From Candidatus Gottesmanbacteria bacterium (GTDB taxonomy: Bacteria; Patescibacteria; Microgenomatia; 2-02-FULL-39-11), in NCBI GenBank assembly GCA_016186795.1, contig JACPKY010000002.1, positions 631,814-695,813 on the forward strand: a stretch of DNA of 64,000 nucleotides. The letters are read 5' to 3'. A program made the position numbers and the translations under genes. The notes under the pieces were generated by a model that worked only from the letters and a program-made list of their open reading frames with translations, did not search any database and was not told the origin of the DNA. Shown in pieces: positions 23,266-31,443 of the stretch. Position 1 is the stretch's first letter. Each line of letters begins with the position of its first letter.

Positions 23266-23653
23266 GTACCGAGATGATAACCGTTCTCTCTCGGGGTCCG
23301 TCAAATTCCATAAGAAACACCTCTTGCCAATTACCTAAGAGAAGCTTTTTATTCTGAAATGGTACTGAGAGAGACTGGCCGACAAGAGAGGATGCCATGT
23401 GAGACCATGCATGTGAAGGATCATGAGCATGTCGAAAATGAATATCTGGGATAATACGTTCCATTACTTCGAGAAAATCCTGATCCGTACCTTCGCCTAC
23501 CTCTCCGACAGAAATCGCAGCAGTTGTGTGCCTTACAAAAATCGTACAGACCCCTTCTTTTCTATTGACTTTCTCAAGGATGTTCTCGATTTGTTTCGTA
23601 AAAGGAATAATTTCTTTCTTCTTATTCGTTTCGATTCGTATCTGATCTATCAT
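23258..23653 (-). CDS. yjbQ: YjbQ family (UPF0047) protein
   Basis: A 131-aa protein of the YjbQ/UPF0047 family, sometimes called secondary thiamine-phosphate synthase because E. coli YjbQ has weak activity. Diagnostic parts are CTIFVRHTTAAISVGEVGEG, the histidine cluster IHFRHAHDPSHAWSHMASSLVG, and a C-terminal GNWQEVFLMEFDGPRERTVIISV. It sits between miaB and miaA, overlapping miaA. Its true role is unknown; the context could suggest something linked to tRNA A37 modification, which is speculation. Confidence 0.93.
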   Translation of the reverse strand: MIDQIRIETNKKKEIIPFTKQIENILEKVNRKEGVCTIFVRHTTAAISVGEVGEGTDQDFLEVMERIIPDIHFRHAHDPSHAWSHMASSLVGQSLSVPFQNKKLLLGNWQEVFLMEFDGPRERTVIISVHE

Positions 23654-23664
23654 AGTTGGTATAC

Positions 23665-24888
23665 TTAATGTACCGAACCCTTTTGTCTTGGAGAATTAAT
23701 CATTTTTTCCAAAATGAGCCATCGCCTCTTCTTCTCTTTATGCACTACATCATCGTGGAACACTTTATGTGCTGCAGTTTGGGGACGATCAGAATAGAGA
23801 GAAATATATGCTTTGTAAAATCCAACTTTTTGAACTAATTTACAAGTATCTTCAAATTCTTCTTCTGTCTCCCCACAAAATCCAACAATAATATCAGTCG
23901 AAAAGCGGACATGTGGAATTTTCGTTCGTATCCTTTCAATGAGAGAAAAGTAGATTTCTTTCGTATACCACCGATTCATTCGCTTCAAAACGGAATTACT
24001 CCCCGATTGAACAGGGAGATGAATTGAGCGAGTAATGTTTGGATTTCGAGAAATCACATCAATAAGTTTGTCGGAAAAATCCCATGGGTTACTTGAAAGA
24101 AAATCAATCAACTCAATTCCCCTAACATGCGCAATATCTTCTAACAGATAGGGAAAAAGTGTGGGAATACGCAGACGATTGAGATGTTTCACAAATACTG
24201 GTTCAATTTTCTTTCCACTCGGAAGGACAAAACCGGTTTTTTTGCTTTCGGAAGATTTTGGGAAATAGGTTTTTTCTAAATCTCGAAGTACATGGATATT
24301 ACCTAGTCCCGAAACCAGATCCGCACCGTAGGAGTTAACATTCATTCCTAGTAGGGTAATTTTCTTATAGCCGGTCTTTGCAAGTTGCTCGCATTCGCCG
24401 ATTACATCTGTATATGGCCTACTTATTTCCCGACCACGGGTAAATGGAACGACACAAAAAGTACAGAAATTATTACATCCATTGGAGATTGGTACCCATG
24501 CATGAGTTATCTCAGTTCGAAGTGGTGCATGATCAAAACCAACCTCCTCAATTGGTAAAAATTCATCTACAGCCGGCATTCTTTGCCGGATGAGCTTTAA
24601 AAACTTTCCCGAACTATCACGTAGCGCCATTCCTACCATACAACCAGTTACAACAATTTTCTCAGGGAGTCCTTCTCTTTTTCGAACGAGGGAGAGATTA
24701 TGAACAAGCCCATACACTCTCGTCTCAGCCTTTTCTCGAATCATGCATGTATTGATCACAACGTGGTGAGCGCTCTCAATGCTGGAAGCTTTTTTCATTC
24801 CTTTACTTTCATATGCATTGGCAATACGCTCTGAATCCGCAACATTTTGTGCACAACCAAAGGTTTTTATAAAATATGTCTTTTGCAT
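23665..24888 (-). CDS. miaB: tRNA-2-methylthio-N6-dimethylallyladenosine synthase, no TRAM domain
   Basis: Radical-SAM methylthiotransferase that thiomethylates i6A37 of tRNA. The 407-aa protein has the N-terminal MTTase domain (FIKTFGCAQNVADSERI, VVINTCMIREKAE, VVTGCMVGM giving three cluster cysteines) and the radical SAM motif NGCNNFCTFCVVPFTRGREISRP (CxxxCxxC). It holds an insertion rich in Lys/Phe around residues 190-230. The C-terminal TRAM RNA-binding domain of typical MiaB is missing: the chain ends soon after the SAM domain, with yjbQ only 11 nt downstream, so it is a real short form and not a frameshift. A TACAAT extended -10 lies 10 nt before the ATG. Confidence 0.93.
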   Translation of the reverse strand: MQKTYFIKTFGCAQNVADSERIANAYESKGMKKASSIESAHHVVINTCMIREKAETRVYGLVHNLSLVRKREGLPEKIVVTGCMVGMALRDSSGKFLKLIRQRMPAVDEFLPIEEVGFDHAPLRTEITHAWVPISNGCNNFCTFCVVPFTRGREISRPYTDVIGECEQLAKTGYKKITLLGMNVNSYGADLVSGLGNIHVLRDLEKTYFPKSSESKKTGFVLPSGKKIEPVFVKHLNRLRIPTLFPYLLEDIAHVRGIELIDFLSSNPWDFSDKLIDVISRNPNITRSIHLPVQSGSNSVLKRMNRWYTKEIYFSLIERIRTKIPHVRFSTDIIVGFCGETEEEFEDTCKLVQKVGFYKAYISLYSDRPQTAAHKVFHDDVVHKEKKRRWLILEKMINSPRQKGSVH

Positions 24889-24922
24889 AGCGCGGATAAT
24901 TGTATCAAATCTGAGAATTTAT

Positions 24923-26146
24923 TCATTCTTTTGGCAGTATTTGCTTTGCAACTTCAACCATTAATTTTTCAGCAATACTTTGCTTTGACGCTCTAGCAAG
25001 TTTTACATGTAATCCCTTTTTGGTAACAATGTATATTTCGTTTTCATCTTCTCCAAAACCTATCCCTTTTCTTCCTACATCGTTTACAACAATAAAGTCT
25101 GACCTACTTTCGTCCAATTTTTTCATTCCAATTGATACAATCGCATCATCTGTCTCTTTATAAACGGCTTTAAATCCAATAAGCAAAACATGTGGATTCC
25201 AGGATTTCACCATGTTTAGTATTTTGGGAGTTGGCGTAAGACGTAGACGGAGAGGCCGACTACTGATAATTTTTCTCGAAGAGATTTCCCGTGGTTTAAA
25301 ATCTGATACAGCTGCGGTATGAATGAGAATATCGATGTGGCTACTATACGCTTTCATAATTGAGGTAAGATCGTTTGCACTTTCAAAAATTTCTTCCTTT
25401 ACTTTCAAAGATGCTACGGCAGATTTTGCTCTTATCAAAATAACCTCTGCACCAAAATCTTTACAGACTTCTGCAATTGCTTTTCCCATTTTTCCAGAAC
25501 TTCGGTTGGTGATAACTCGAACCGGATCAATCATTTCCATTGTCCCTCCGGAAGTTACCAGTATACGTTTTCCTCGAAGTATTTGTTTTTTATGAAGTAC
25601 AGCACCTATCGTGTTCTCAATTTCTGAAATAGATACTAATCTTCCAACTCCTCTATACCCACACGCTAAATCTCCACTGTCAGGATGAAGTATGGTGTAT
25701 CCACGCTTCATAAGCATTGTAAGATTTTCCTGAACACGGGGATTTTCCCACATATGAGTATTCATCGATGGACAAACAATGACTGGTGCACGCGTTGCAA
25801 TGGTAACTGTTGTCAACATATCATCCGCAATACCATGTGCAATTTTTCCGATTATATTCGCAGTTGCCGGCGCAATGACAAAAACTGATGCACTATCGGC
25901 AAGCTGAATATGTTGCACTTTCCGCTGCCGAAGAATTTGTCTGTAGTTAAAATGCGGAGGGAAAAGTGTAGAAACAACAGGATTACCCGATGATTTTTCA
26001 ATTTGTTGTACGTCAACCATATTTATTGCATGCTCTGTCATTACGACCTGGATCGCATAGTTTTTCTGGCGTAGTCGTGCAATAAGAGCATTGATTTTAA
26101 ACGCTGCAATACCGGAGGAAATGCCAATCAGAATCATTGTTTTCAT
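24923..26146 (-). CDS. coaBC: bifunctional phosphopantothenoylcysteine decarboxylase / phosphopantothenate-cysteine ligase
   Basis: Two consecutive steps of coenzyme A synthesis. The N-terminal flavoprotein half (CoaC) starts MILIGISSGIAAFKINALI, with the conserved PSMNTHMWENPRVQENL and active-site cysteine region ACGYRGVGRL. The C-terminal half (CoaB) has ILVTSGGTMEMIDPVRVITNRSSGKMGKAIAE, HTAAVSDFKP and the nucleotide loop ending IGFKA. At 407 aa the length is normal. The ATG at 26146 is preferred over a TTG at 26158. It follows the ABC-2 permease by 8 nt and may share its transcript. Confidence 0.95.
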   Translation of the reverse strand: MKTMILIGISSGIAAFKINALIARLRQKNYAIQVVMTEHAINMVDVQQIEKSSGNPVVSTLFPPHFNYRQILRQRKVQHIQLADSASVFVIAPATANIIGKIAHGIADDMLTTVTIATRAPVIVCPSMNTHMWENPRVQENLTMLMKRGYTILHPDSGDLACGYRGVGRLVSISEIENTIGAVLHKKQILRGKRILVTSGGTMEMIDPVRVITNRSSGKMGKAIAEVCKDFGAEVILIRAKSAVASLKVKEEIFESANDLTSIMKAYSSHIDILIHTAAVSDFKPREISSRKIISSRPLRLRLTPTPKILNMVKSWNPHVLLIGFKAVYKETDDAIVSIGMKKLDESRSDFIVVNDVGRKGIGFGEDENEIYIVTKKGLHVKLARASKQSIAEKLMVEVAKQILPKE

Positions 26147-26154
26147 AGCGCGAA

Positions 26155-26937
26155 TCAACTTGAGGCAGATGTATAGGTATTGAGTGAATATCGCCAGAGC
26201 AGGAGGCTTGAAAGAAAGAGTGTCGTGCTCACAACCAGAGCAATTATAACACTTTCTACCTGTAATAATCCTACCAGTGCTTTCACGGGAAAACTCATCA
26301 TGATCCCGACAGGGATGATAAAGGTAACAAATGATCGAAATGGCTCACCATACACATCGATTGGAATTTTTCCCATACTGGTAAAGTCTCTATAAATCAT
26401 AATCGCATGATCAATTTCTGAGGTGAGAACTGCAAGTGAAAGTACAAAAATGTGGAAAGAAACTGCAATAAGGAGAGCATTTGCGATGAGTAAGATATAC
26501 AGTATGACTCCCGGCAAATTAATGTATGGAATATGCGATACAGTAATGATAATAAAAACAACAAACGGTATAAGTGTTACCAAATCTAGAAAATCCGTCC
26601 CGCCAAAAAGGACACGGAAGAGTACATTGACTGGTTTTACCAAAAGCAAATCAAAACTACCAGAGACAACCATTTGTCGAAATCGATATACTTCGCGAAA
26701 AAGCATTTGTGTTGTTGAATCGATTAGATTAAACGTAAGATAAAAAAGTACGACCTCCCAAAGAGAATAGCCTGAAAGTACGCGTGTTTTCGATACAAGA
26801 AGATACAGAAAACCCAAGTAAAATATAAACCGTATAATTTTTCCGCTCAAAAATAAAATGGCACCAACGCGAGAAAGAAAAAATACCTGGAAGGAATTTA
26901 CTGATAGCGCGAACCAAACTCTGATGTATTTCTCCAT
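26155..26937 (-). CDS. ABC-2 family transporter permease (second permease)
   Basis: A 260-aa membrane protein with about six hydrophobic segments. It resembles the ABC-2-like permeases that occur as pairs beside a single ATPase (DUF990/PF06182 type). Seen: an N-terminal helix after RVWFALSVNSFQVFFLSRVGAIL, then GYSLWEVVLFYLTFNLIDS and MMLFREVYRFRQMVVSGSFDLLLVKPVNVLFRVLFGG, where the xxGxxDxxLxxPxNxL pattern is typical. It works with the adjacent permease and ATPase as an exporter. The substrate is unknown. It begins 3 nt after the first permease gene. Confidence 0.85.
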   Translation of the reverse strand: MEKYIRVWFALSVNSFQVFFLSRVGAILFLSGKIIRFIFYLGFLYLLVSKTRVLSGYSLWEVVLFYLTFNLIDSTTQMLFREVYRFRQMVVSGSFDLLLVKPVNVLFRVLFGGTDFLDLVTLIPFVVFIIITVSHIPYINLPGVILYILLIANALLIAVSFHIFVLSLAVLTSEIDHAIMIYRDFTSMGKIPIDVYGEPFRSFVTFIIPVGIMMSFPVKALVGLLQVESVIIALVVSTTLFLSSLLLWRYSLNTYTSASS

Positions 26938-26940
26938 GAT

Positions 26941-27738
26941 TTATTGTCCTACGGCAGTATAAATTCGAAGGCCCTTCCGCCAAATATATTCCATGACTCC
27001 AAAAAGCGCGACCACCCAAAAAAGGAGAATCAGGAAACCTTTGACAACAGAAATACCCGCTCCGTGCCCGATGAATAGTTTGAGTGGGAAATACACGAGA
27101 TAGCTGAAGGGTAGGAACTCTAAAAATTTATAGATACTCTCAGGAAAGATATCTAGCGGAAAATAATTCCCTGCGAGAAATGAAACGAGAATAAAAAAAA
27201 GGAACCGAGGGGCCCATACGTCATTGACCCAAAATCCTAAGAAGGACAAAATCATGTTGATCTCAAAATACAAGATTGATGCACAAATTACCGCAAGGAT
27301 AAAAAGGGCAATACTTCCCAAATCTCTTGCTATATACAGCGGTGGATGAAGAAGAAAAATAAGAATTCCCAACTCTATAAACGAGAAGAATGTATTGATG
27401 CATTTATCTGGCAAATCTCGAAAAACATTATAAAGAAAGTAATTTATCGGGCGGATTAAAAACCCATTGAGACTCCCTGAATTTATCTCCTCTGCCACTC
27501 TTGCTGTTTGAGTAGAAAGTACTATTCCGTTTATGAGGATCGTAAGCATTATGTACGTGAGTATCTCTTTTTGGCTGTACCCGAAAATAGAACCTTCATT
27601 TGGCATCACTGCAAGCCAAAGAAAATAGTTGATAAGCATGAAAAGAATCACTCGCATCCTCCAAAGAAGAAAGTTGAGCCTGTATGCTAAATAATCGTAA
27701 AAGCTATTTTGTGATACAGCGATGTATTTTCTCATCAT
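26941..27738 (-). CDS. ABC-2 family transporter permease (first permease)
   Basis: A 265-aa polytopic membrane protein, paralogous in layout to the next permease: RVAEEINSGSLNGFLIRPINYFLYNVFRDLPDK mirrors the GSFDLLLVKPVNVLF motif of its partner. About six transmembrane segments are visible. Its start overlaps the ATPase stop by 4 nt. The pair likely forms a heterodimeric channel driven by the upstream ATPase. Substrate unknown; such systems often export lipids, glycans or antibiotics. Confidence 0.85.
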   Translation of the reverse strand: MMRKYIAVSQNSFYDYLAYRLNFLLWRMRVILFMLINYFLWLAVMPNEGSIFGYSQKEILTYIMLTILINGIVLSTQTARVAEEINSGSLNGFLIRPINYFLYNVFRDLPDKCINTFFSFIELGILIFLLHPPLYIARDLGSIALFILAVICASILYFEINMILSFLGFWVNDVWAPRFLFFILVSFLAGNYFPLDIFPESIYKFLEFLPFSYLVYFPLKLFIGHGAGISVVKGFLILLFWVVALFGVMEYIWRKGLRIYTAVGQ

Positions 27739-28712
27739 GGTGATTTTTGAAAAACCATTCGGATGACATCTTCAATTTCTACATCTTCTATATTCATATC
27801 ATCAACAGGTAATGTGGTAAGAACTTTTGAGGCTATACTCTTTGCTTCCTTTTTAGGAACGACTAAAACAATCTTCGTGGGGGTAAAAGATTTAAGTTGT
27901 CCAAAACTACTCACGTCACTTTCTTTTACTCGTCTATTGAACTCAATTGTAAGAATTTTTGTATCTGCATATCGTTCTATGAGCTTTTCGAAATCACCAT
28001 CATAGACAATCCTTCCCTGATCGATAACTAAAATCCGTCTACACAGTTGCCGTACATCAGACATATAGTGGCTGGTCAATAAAATTGTCGCTTTGTATCG
28101 GACATTATAATCCGCAATAAAGTCACGCATTTTTTTTTGCATGACAACATCCAATCCTATGGTTGGTTCATCTAAAAAAAGTACTTTTGGACGGTGAATA
28201 AGGGCTGCAATAAGCTCCATCTTCATTCTTTGCCCAAGAGAAAGTTGTCGAACTGGCACACGAATAAGGTCAGATATTTCCAATAGTCCAGAGAGTTCAT
28301 TGAGCGTTTCAGAAAATGCACTATCTGAAATATCGTAAATTTCCTTATTAAGTTTAAATGTGTCAAATGCCGGTAAATCCCACCATAATTGGTTTTTCTG
28401 CCCCATGATAAGACTAATTCTTTTTAGGAATTCATCTTTCCGTTCGTATGGAGTAAATCCAAGCACCGATATGTTACCAGATGTAGGATAGAGAAGACCC
28501 GATAAGCATTTCAACGTAGTTGTTTTTCCGGCTCCATTTGGCCCGATAAATCCGACAAGCTCACCCTCCTGAATAGTAAATGAAATATCCTCTACCGCAT
28601 GGACTGAGATGGTTTCACGAGCAACAACAGAACGAAGAGAAGAAAATATTCCAAAATCACGCTTATATGTTTTGTAGATTTTTGAAAGGTTCGATACGGA
28701 AATTGTCATCAT
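27735..28712 (-). CDS. ABC transporter ATP-binding protein
   Basis: A 325-aa nucleotide-binding subunit. Walker A is GFIGPNGAGKTTTLKCLSG near residue 57, the signature is RQLSLGQRMKMELIAALIH, Walker B is PKVLFLDEPTIGLDV, and the H-loop histidine is in LLTSHYMSDV. An extra C-terminal domain of about 90 residues follows, as in ABC-2 exporters of this class. First gene of the ATPase-permease-permease operon. A TACAAT -10 lies 6 nt before the ATG at 28712, predicting a leaderless mRNA; a second ATG follows immediately. Confidence 0.93.
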   Translation of the reverse strand: MMTISVSNLSKIYKTYKRDFGIFSSLRSVVARETISVHAVEDISFTIQEGELVGFIGPNGAGKTTTLKCLSGLLYPTSGNISVLGFTPYERKDEFLKRISLIMGQKNQLWWDLPAFDTFKLNKEIYDISDSAFSETLNELSGLLEISDLIRVPVRQLSLGQRMKMELIAALIHRPKVLFLDEPTIGLDVVMQKKMRDFIADYNVRYKATILLTSHYMSDVRQLCRRILVIDQGRIVYDGDFEKLIERYADTKILTIEFNRRVKESDVSSFGQLKSFTPTKIVLVVPKKEAKSIASKVLTTLPVDDMNIEDVEIEDVIRMVFQKSP

Positions 28713-28718
28713 GGAGAC

Positions 28719-28724
28719 ATTGTA
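28719..28724 (-). promoter_or_regulatory. -10 box of the ABC exporter operon, leaderless start predicted
   Basis: Minus strand TACAAT ends 6 nt before the ATG at 28712. A -35 match 17 nt upstream (TTCCAG) is weak. No Shine-Dalgarno is possible in so short a leader. Confidence 0.45.
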
Positions 28725-28754
28725 TAGTATCTTTCAACTCACTGGAAGTAAACA

Positions 28755-28789
28755 GAAGAACTCTCTTCACGAACGAAAGAGAGTTCTTC
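28755..28789 (-). terminator. strong hairpin after hup
   Basis: GAAGAACTCTCTT (28755-28767) and AAGAGAGTTCTTC (28777-28789) form a perfect 13-bp stem with a 9-nt loop, 17 nt downstream of the hup stop. No long U tract follows on either strand, so it may be a terminator of imperfect type or an mRNA 3'-end stabiliser. Confidence 0.55.
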
Positions 28790-28806
28790 ATACGTAAACC
28801 TTCTCT

Positions 28807-29088
28807 TTAGCGAACAACTTTCTTTAATGCTTTCCCGGCGGTAAAACCAGGAGTTTTGCGGGCTGAGATATTAATAGGTTGTCCAGTTTGTGGATTTCGA
28901 CCTTTTCTGGCGGCTCGAGACCGAACCATAAAGGTACCAAAACCAGTGACAACAACTTTGTCGCCTTTTTTCAATGCGTCAGAAATTGCTCCAAATACCG
29001 AATTTACAGCATCTTTCGCAGCTTTTGCTGTAAGGCTTGCTTTTTTTGCAACGTAGGCAATAAGATCAGCTTTGGTCATAAAGTTCAT
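28807..29088 (-). CDS. hup: HU family DNA-binding protein
   Basis: A 93-aa histone-like protein that bends and compacts DNA as a dimer. Seen: MTKADLIAYVAKKASLTAKAAKDAVNSVF, the hinge VTGFGTFMVRSRAARKGRNPQTGQPI with the family GxFxxxxRxxRxGRNPxTG signature, and the DNA-intercalation arm ending in AxKTPGFTAGKALKKVV. The ATG at 29088 is fixed by GGAGG 4 nt upstream; a second in-frame ATG lies 9 nt further in. It has its own consensus-like promoter and a hairpin after the stop, so it is monocistronic and probably abundant. Confidence 0.96.
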   Translation of the reverse strand: MNFMTKADLIAYVAKKASLTAKAAKDAVNSVFGAISDALKKGDKVVVTGFGTFMVRSRAARKGRNPQTGQPINISARKTPGFTAGKALKKVVR

Positions 29089-29105
29089 TTCACCTCCTTT
29101 TGTAA

Positions 29106-29122
29106 TCCCGATTGAATCGGGA
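29106..29122. repeat. 17-bp palindrome TCCCGATTGAATCGGGA in the hup leader
   Basis: A near-perfect inverted repeat in the hup 5' UTR, about 18 nt upstream of the ATG. It matches at 16 of 17 positions the internal hairpin of rnpB at 20949-20965; only the centre base differs. It could be a dispersed palindromic element or an mRNA stem-loop. Confidence 0.6.
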
Positions 29123-29165
29123 CGGGCAGAAGATTTTTTTGTATTGTCAGAACAATCCAGAATTC

Positions 29166-29194
29166 AATGTATTAGATTTTTTCGTTGTTGTCAA
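29166..29194 (-). promoter_or_regulatory. hup promoter
   Basis: Minus strand TTGACA (29194-29189), 17-nt spacer, TACATT (29171-29166). It predicts a 5' UTR of about 70 nt that contains the palindrome and a strong Shine-Dalgarno, unlike the leaderless promoters elsewhere in the window. Confidence 0.7.
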
Positions 29195-29256
29195 GCCCCG
29201 TAAACTATATCAAAGATATGAAGAATATAACGAAATGGCGTTAGAAGAAGAAAAGA

Positions 29257-30783
29257 CTAGTGAACTGTCTCTTGAATGCGAAGTTCCCGAATGAGAGTAA
29301 TTTTGATTTGACCTGGAAATGTCGGGAATTTCTTCTCGATTTCCTCCCCAATTTTATGTGCCGTGACCGCACTTTGGGCATCATCAAGTTTTCCGGGATC
29401 CACAATGACGCGGAGTTCTCTCCCTGCCTGGAGCGCATACGCCTTTTCAATTCCAGGAAATGTTGTTGCAGTATCCTCAAGCGTTTTAAGCCGTTTCACA
29501 TACTCTTCAATATCCTCATATCGAGCACCAGGCCTTGCACCTGAAATAGCATCAGCAATATACACAATAACTGCCTCAATAGAGGGGAACGGAATATCCT
29601 CATGATGTGCTGCAACGCAATCGATGACAGAGCTCGGCATAGCAAATTTCTTCAAATACTCAACTCCTAGTTGAACATGTGATCCATCTTTATCGGTAAT
29701 GATTTTTCCGATATCATGGAGAAGACACCCAAGCCTCACAATATTGACATCAGCGCCTAATTCATTGGCGATGGCAATACCGATTTTTGTCTCTTCAAGT
29801 GTATGAACAATCATATTTTGTCCGTAAGAAAATCTATATTTGAATCTTCCAAGAAGTCCGATTAAGTCAGTCGGCATATTGTATACGCCAACCGCATGGC
29901 ATAACTTTTCTCCCTCTGTGTACATTATTTTTTCTATCTCTTTCCTGGTTTGTTCAACGAGTTCTTCAATCCGTACAGGCTGGATACGTCCATCTCGCAG
30001 AAGTTTCTCAAGTGTTACACGCGCAATCTCCCGTCTGACTGGGTCAAACGATGAGAGACGAATAACACCCTCTTCATCGAGATCAACATCGACTCCAGTT
30101 GCCATTTCAAAGGCGCGAATATTTCTTCCTTCTTTTCCGATAATCCGTCCTTTAAAATCTTCATCACTTATTTTGATTGTCGAGACGGTATATTCCGCAA
30201 CATAATCTGTCGCACCGTGTCGCATAGCATCGATAATAATCTCTCGAGCCTTTGTTTCTGCCTCCAGCTTTATCTGATCTTGTGCGTCTTTCACTTTTTT
30301 GGCAATTTCTTCCTTAAGTTTTTCTTCAACGGCCGCCAAAATGAGTTCTTTTGCCTCCTCCCGCGTGAGGTGAGCCACTTTTTCAAGCTTCATGATAAGA
30401 TCTGAGCGAAGCTTATCGACATCTGCTAGTCGTTTAAAAACTCCTTCTTCTTTTCCTATTACCTGCCGTTCTTTATTTCCAAGCTCGGTAATTTTCTTAT
30501 CAATACTTTCTTCTTTTGCAACGAGCCGCTGTTCGATATTTAGTGCTTCCTGGCGTACTCTTCTTGATTCTTCTTCAGCCTCACGCTTAATTCTCAGTGC
30601 TTCATCTTTCGCTTCCAAAATAATTGTTCGAGCATCTTGCTGTACCGTAATAGATGCATGTGGATCAGAAACTGGGGTTGTAGATTTCGCTGCCCCTTTC
30701 GGAACTCCCCCATCTTCCTTTGTTCCCAACTGTTTCTCAATTTTATCCAGTCGTGTGAGTATGACTTTTAGAACTTGTAACAT
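29257..30783 (-). CDS. rny: ribonuclease Y without N-terminal membrane anchor
   Basis: Endoribonuclease that starts mRNA decay in many bacteria. The 508-aa chain has a long charged coiled coil (residues about 50-200), a KH domain (FKGRIIGKEGRNIRAFEMATGVDVDLDEE), an HD domain with metal motif GCLLHDIGKI and AAHHEDIPFPSIEA, and the C-terminal domain ending ITLIRELRIQ. Normal RNase Y begins with a transmembrane helix; here the start MLQVLKVILTRLDKIEKQLG is at most amphipathic. GGAGG 4 nt before the ATG fixes the start, so the loss is not a misannotation. The enzyme may be cytosolic or tethered differently. Confidence 0.93.
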   Translation of the reverse strand: MLQVLKVILTRLDKIEKQLGTKEDGGVPKGAAKSTTPVSDPHASITVQQDARTIILEAKDEALRIKREAEEESRRVRQEALNIEQRLVAKEESIDKKITELGNKERQVIGKEEGVFKRLADVDKLRSDLIMKLEKVAHLTREEAKELILAAVEEKLKEEIAKKVKDAQDQIKLEAETKAREIIIDAMRHGATDYVAEYTVSTIKISDEDFKGRIIGKEGRNIRAFEMATGVDVDLDEEGVIRLSSFDPVRREIARVTLEKLLRDGRIQPVRIEELVEQTRKEIEKIMYTEGEKLCHAVGVYNMPTDLIGLLGRFKYRFSYGQNMIVHTLEETKIGIAIANELGADVNIVRLGCLLHDIGKIITDKDGSHVQLGVEYLKKFAMPSSVIDCVAAHHEDIPFPSIEAVIVYIADAISGARPGARYEDIEEYVKRLKTLEDTATTFPGIEKAYALQAGRELRVIVDPGKLDDAQSAVTAHKIGEEIEKKFPTFPGQIKITLIRELRIQETVH

Positions 30784-30848
30784 AGGACCTCCTATAGAAA
30801 ATCTGTGATAATACTTTCAAGGAAGAGTAACAAGAAGAATAAAAGGAG

Positions 30849-30868
30849 TACGCGCTTATGAACGCGTA
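30849..30868 (-). terminator. hairpin between recX and rny
   Basis: TACGCG and CGCGTA form a 6-bp stem with an 8-nt loop. On the minus strand it is followed by CTCCTTTTATTCTTC, a weak U-rich run. It lies in the 162-nt gap after recX and may end the recA-recX transcript. The rest of the gap holds only a weak candidate -10 (TATTAT) for rny and nothing else recognisable. Confidence 0.4.
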
Positions 30869-30945
30869 GAAATAAAAAGACTGGCTTTACTAAAAGATGT
30901 TCGTCTCATCATATAATCCTTTTTATCCTTCTTATACATCAATCC

Positions 30946-31443
30946 TTACTCTTTATTGTATGCTTTTCGTTTAAGAGAGTCAATGATCTTCAAAATAACA
31001 TCCCAATCAAATCCTCGACGGAGTAACATCCCAGATACTTTCTGTTTTACTTTCTGCATAGGTAGTTTAGAAAAAAGGTGAAGTTTCGGCTGAATAACTT
31101 TCCAAGCTAAATCCTCATCACCTTTTCCAGAATCTTTATTTGAAAGAACGAAATGGATGGTATCAGTATCTATTCCTTTCTCCTTCAACTCAAATGTGAT
31201 AAGTCGATCCCCCTTTGGATTTGCGCCACGTCGCTGTTCTACCCACCAAGAAGCAAACTCACGATCGTTGATGAAATTATGTTCTCTGAAATATGAAACT
31301 GCTGCAAGGACAAAGGCTTGAGGAATTCCTTTTTTAATTGCGAATTGACTGAGTTTCCCTTTTAACTCTTTTTCGGATCGCGGACGGAAGGATAGAAGTT
31401 TGAATCCATAATCCTTCAATTGTTGAAATTTGGTGGAATCCAT
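30946..31443 (-). CDS. recX: RecX regulatory protein
   Basis: A 165-aa RecX protein, which caps or inhibits RecA filaments. It is made of three-helix repeats; seen are LLSFRPRSEKELKGKLSQFAIKKG, YFREHNFINDREFASWWVEQRRGANPKGDRLITFELKEKGI and a C-terminal repeat ending LLRRGFDWDVILKIIDSL. Its ATG overlaps the last base of the recA stop (TAATG), indicating coupled translation. Assignment is supported equally by sequence and by position after recA. Confidence 0.9.
   Translation of the reverse strand: MDSTKFQQLKDYGFKLLSFRPRSEKELKGKLSQFAIKKGIPQAFVLAAVSYFREHNFINDREFASWWVEQRRGANPKGDRLITFELKEKGIDTDTIHFVLSNKDSGKGDEDLAWKVIQPKLHLFSKLPMQKVKQKVSGMLLRRGFDWDVILKIIDSLKRKAYNKE

Noticed and set aside
23654..23664. 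Frameshift separating a TRAM domain from miaB
   Set aside because: Only 11 nt separate miaB from yjbQ, so no TRAM-sized sequence is available.
29112..29294. 60-aa + strand reading frame across the hup promoter
   Set aside because: It overlaps the hup promoter, leader and the end of rny, has no family resemblance, and is most likely chance.
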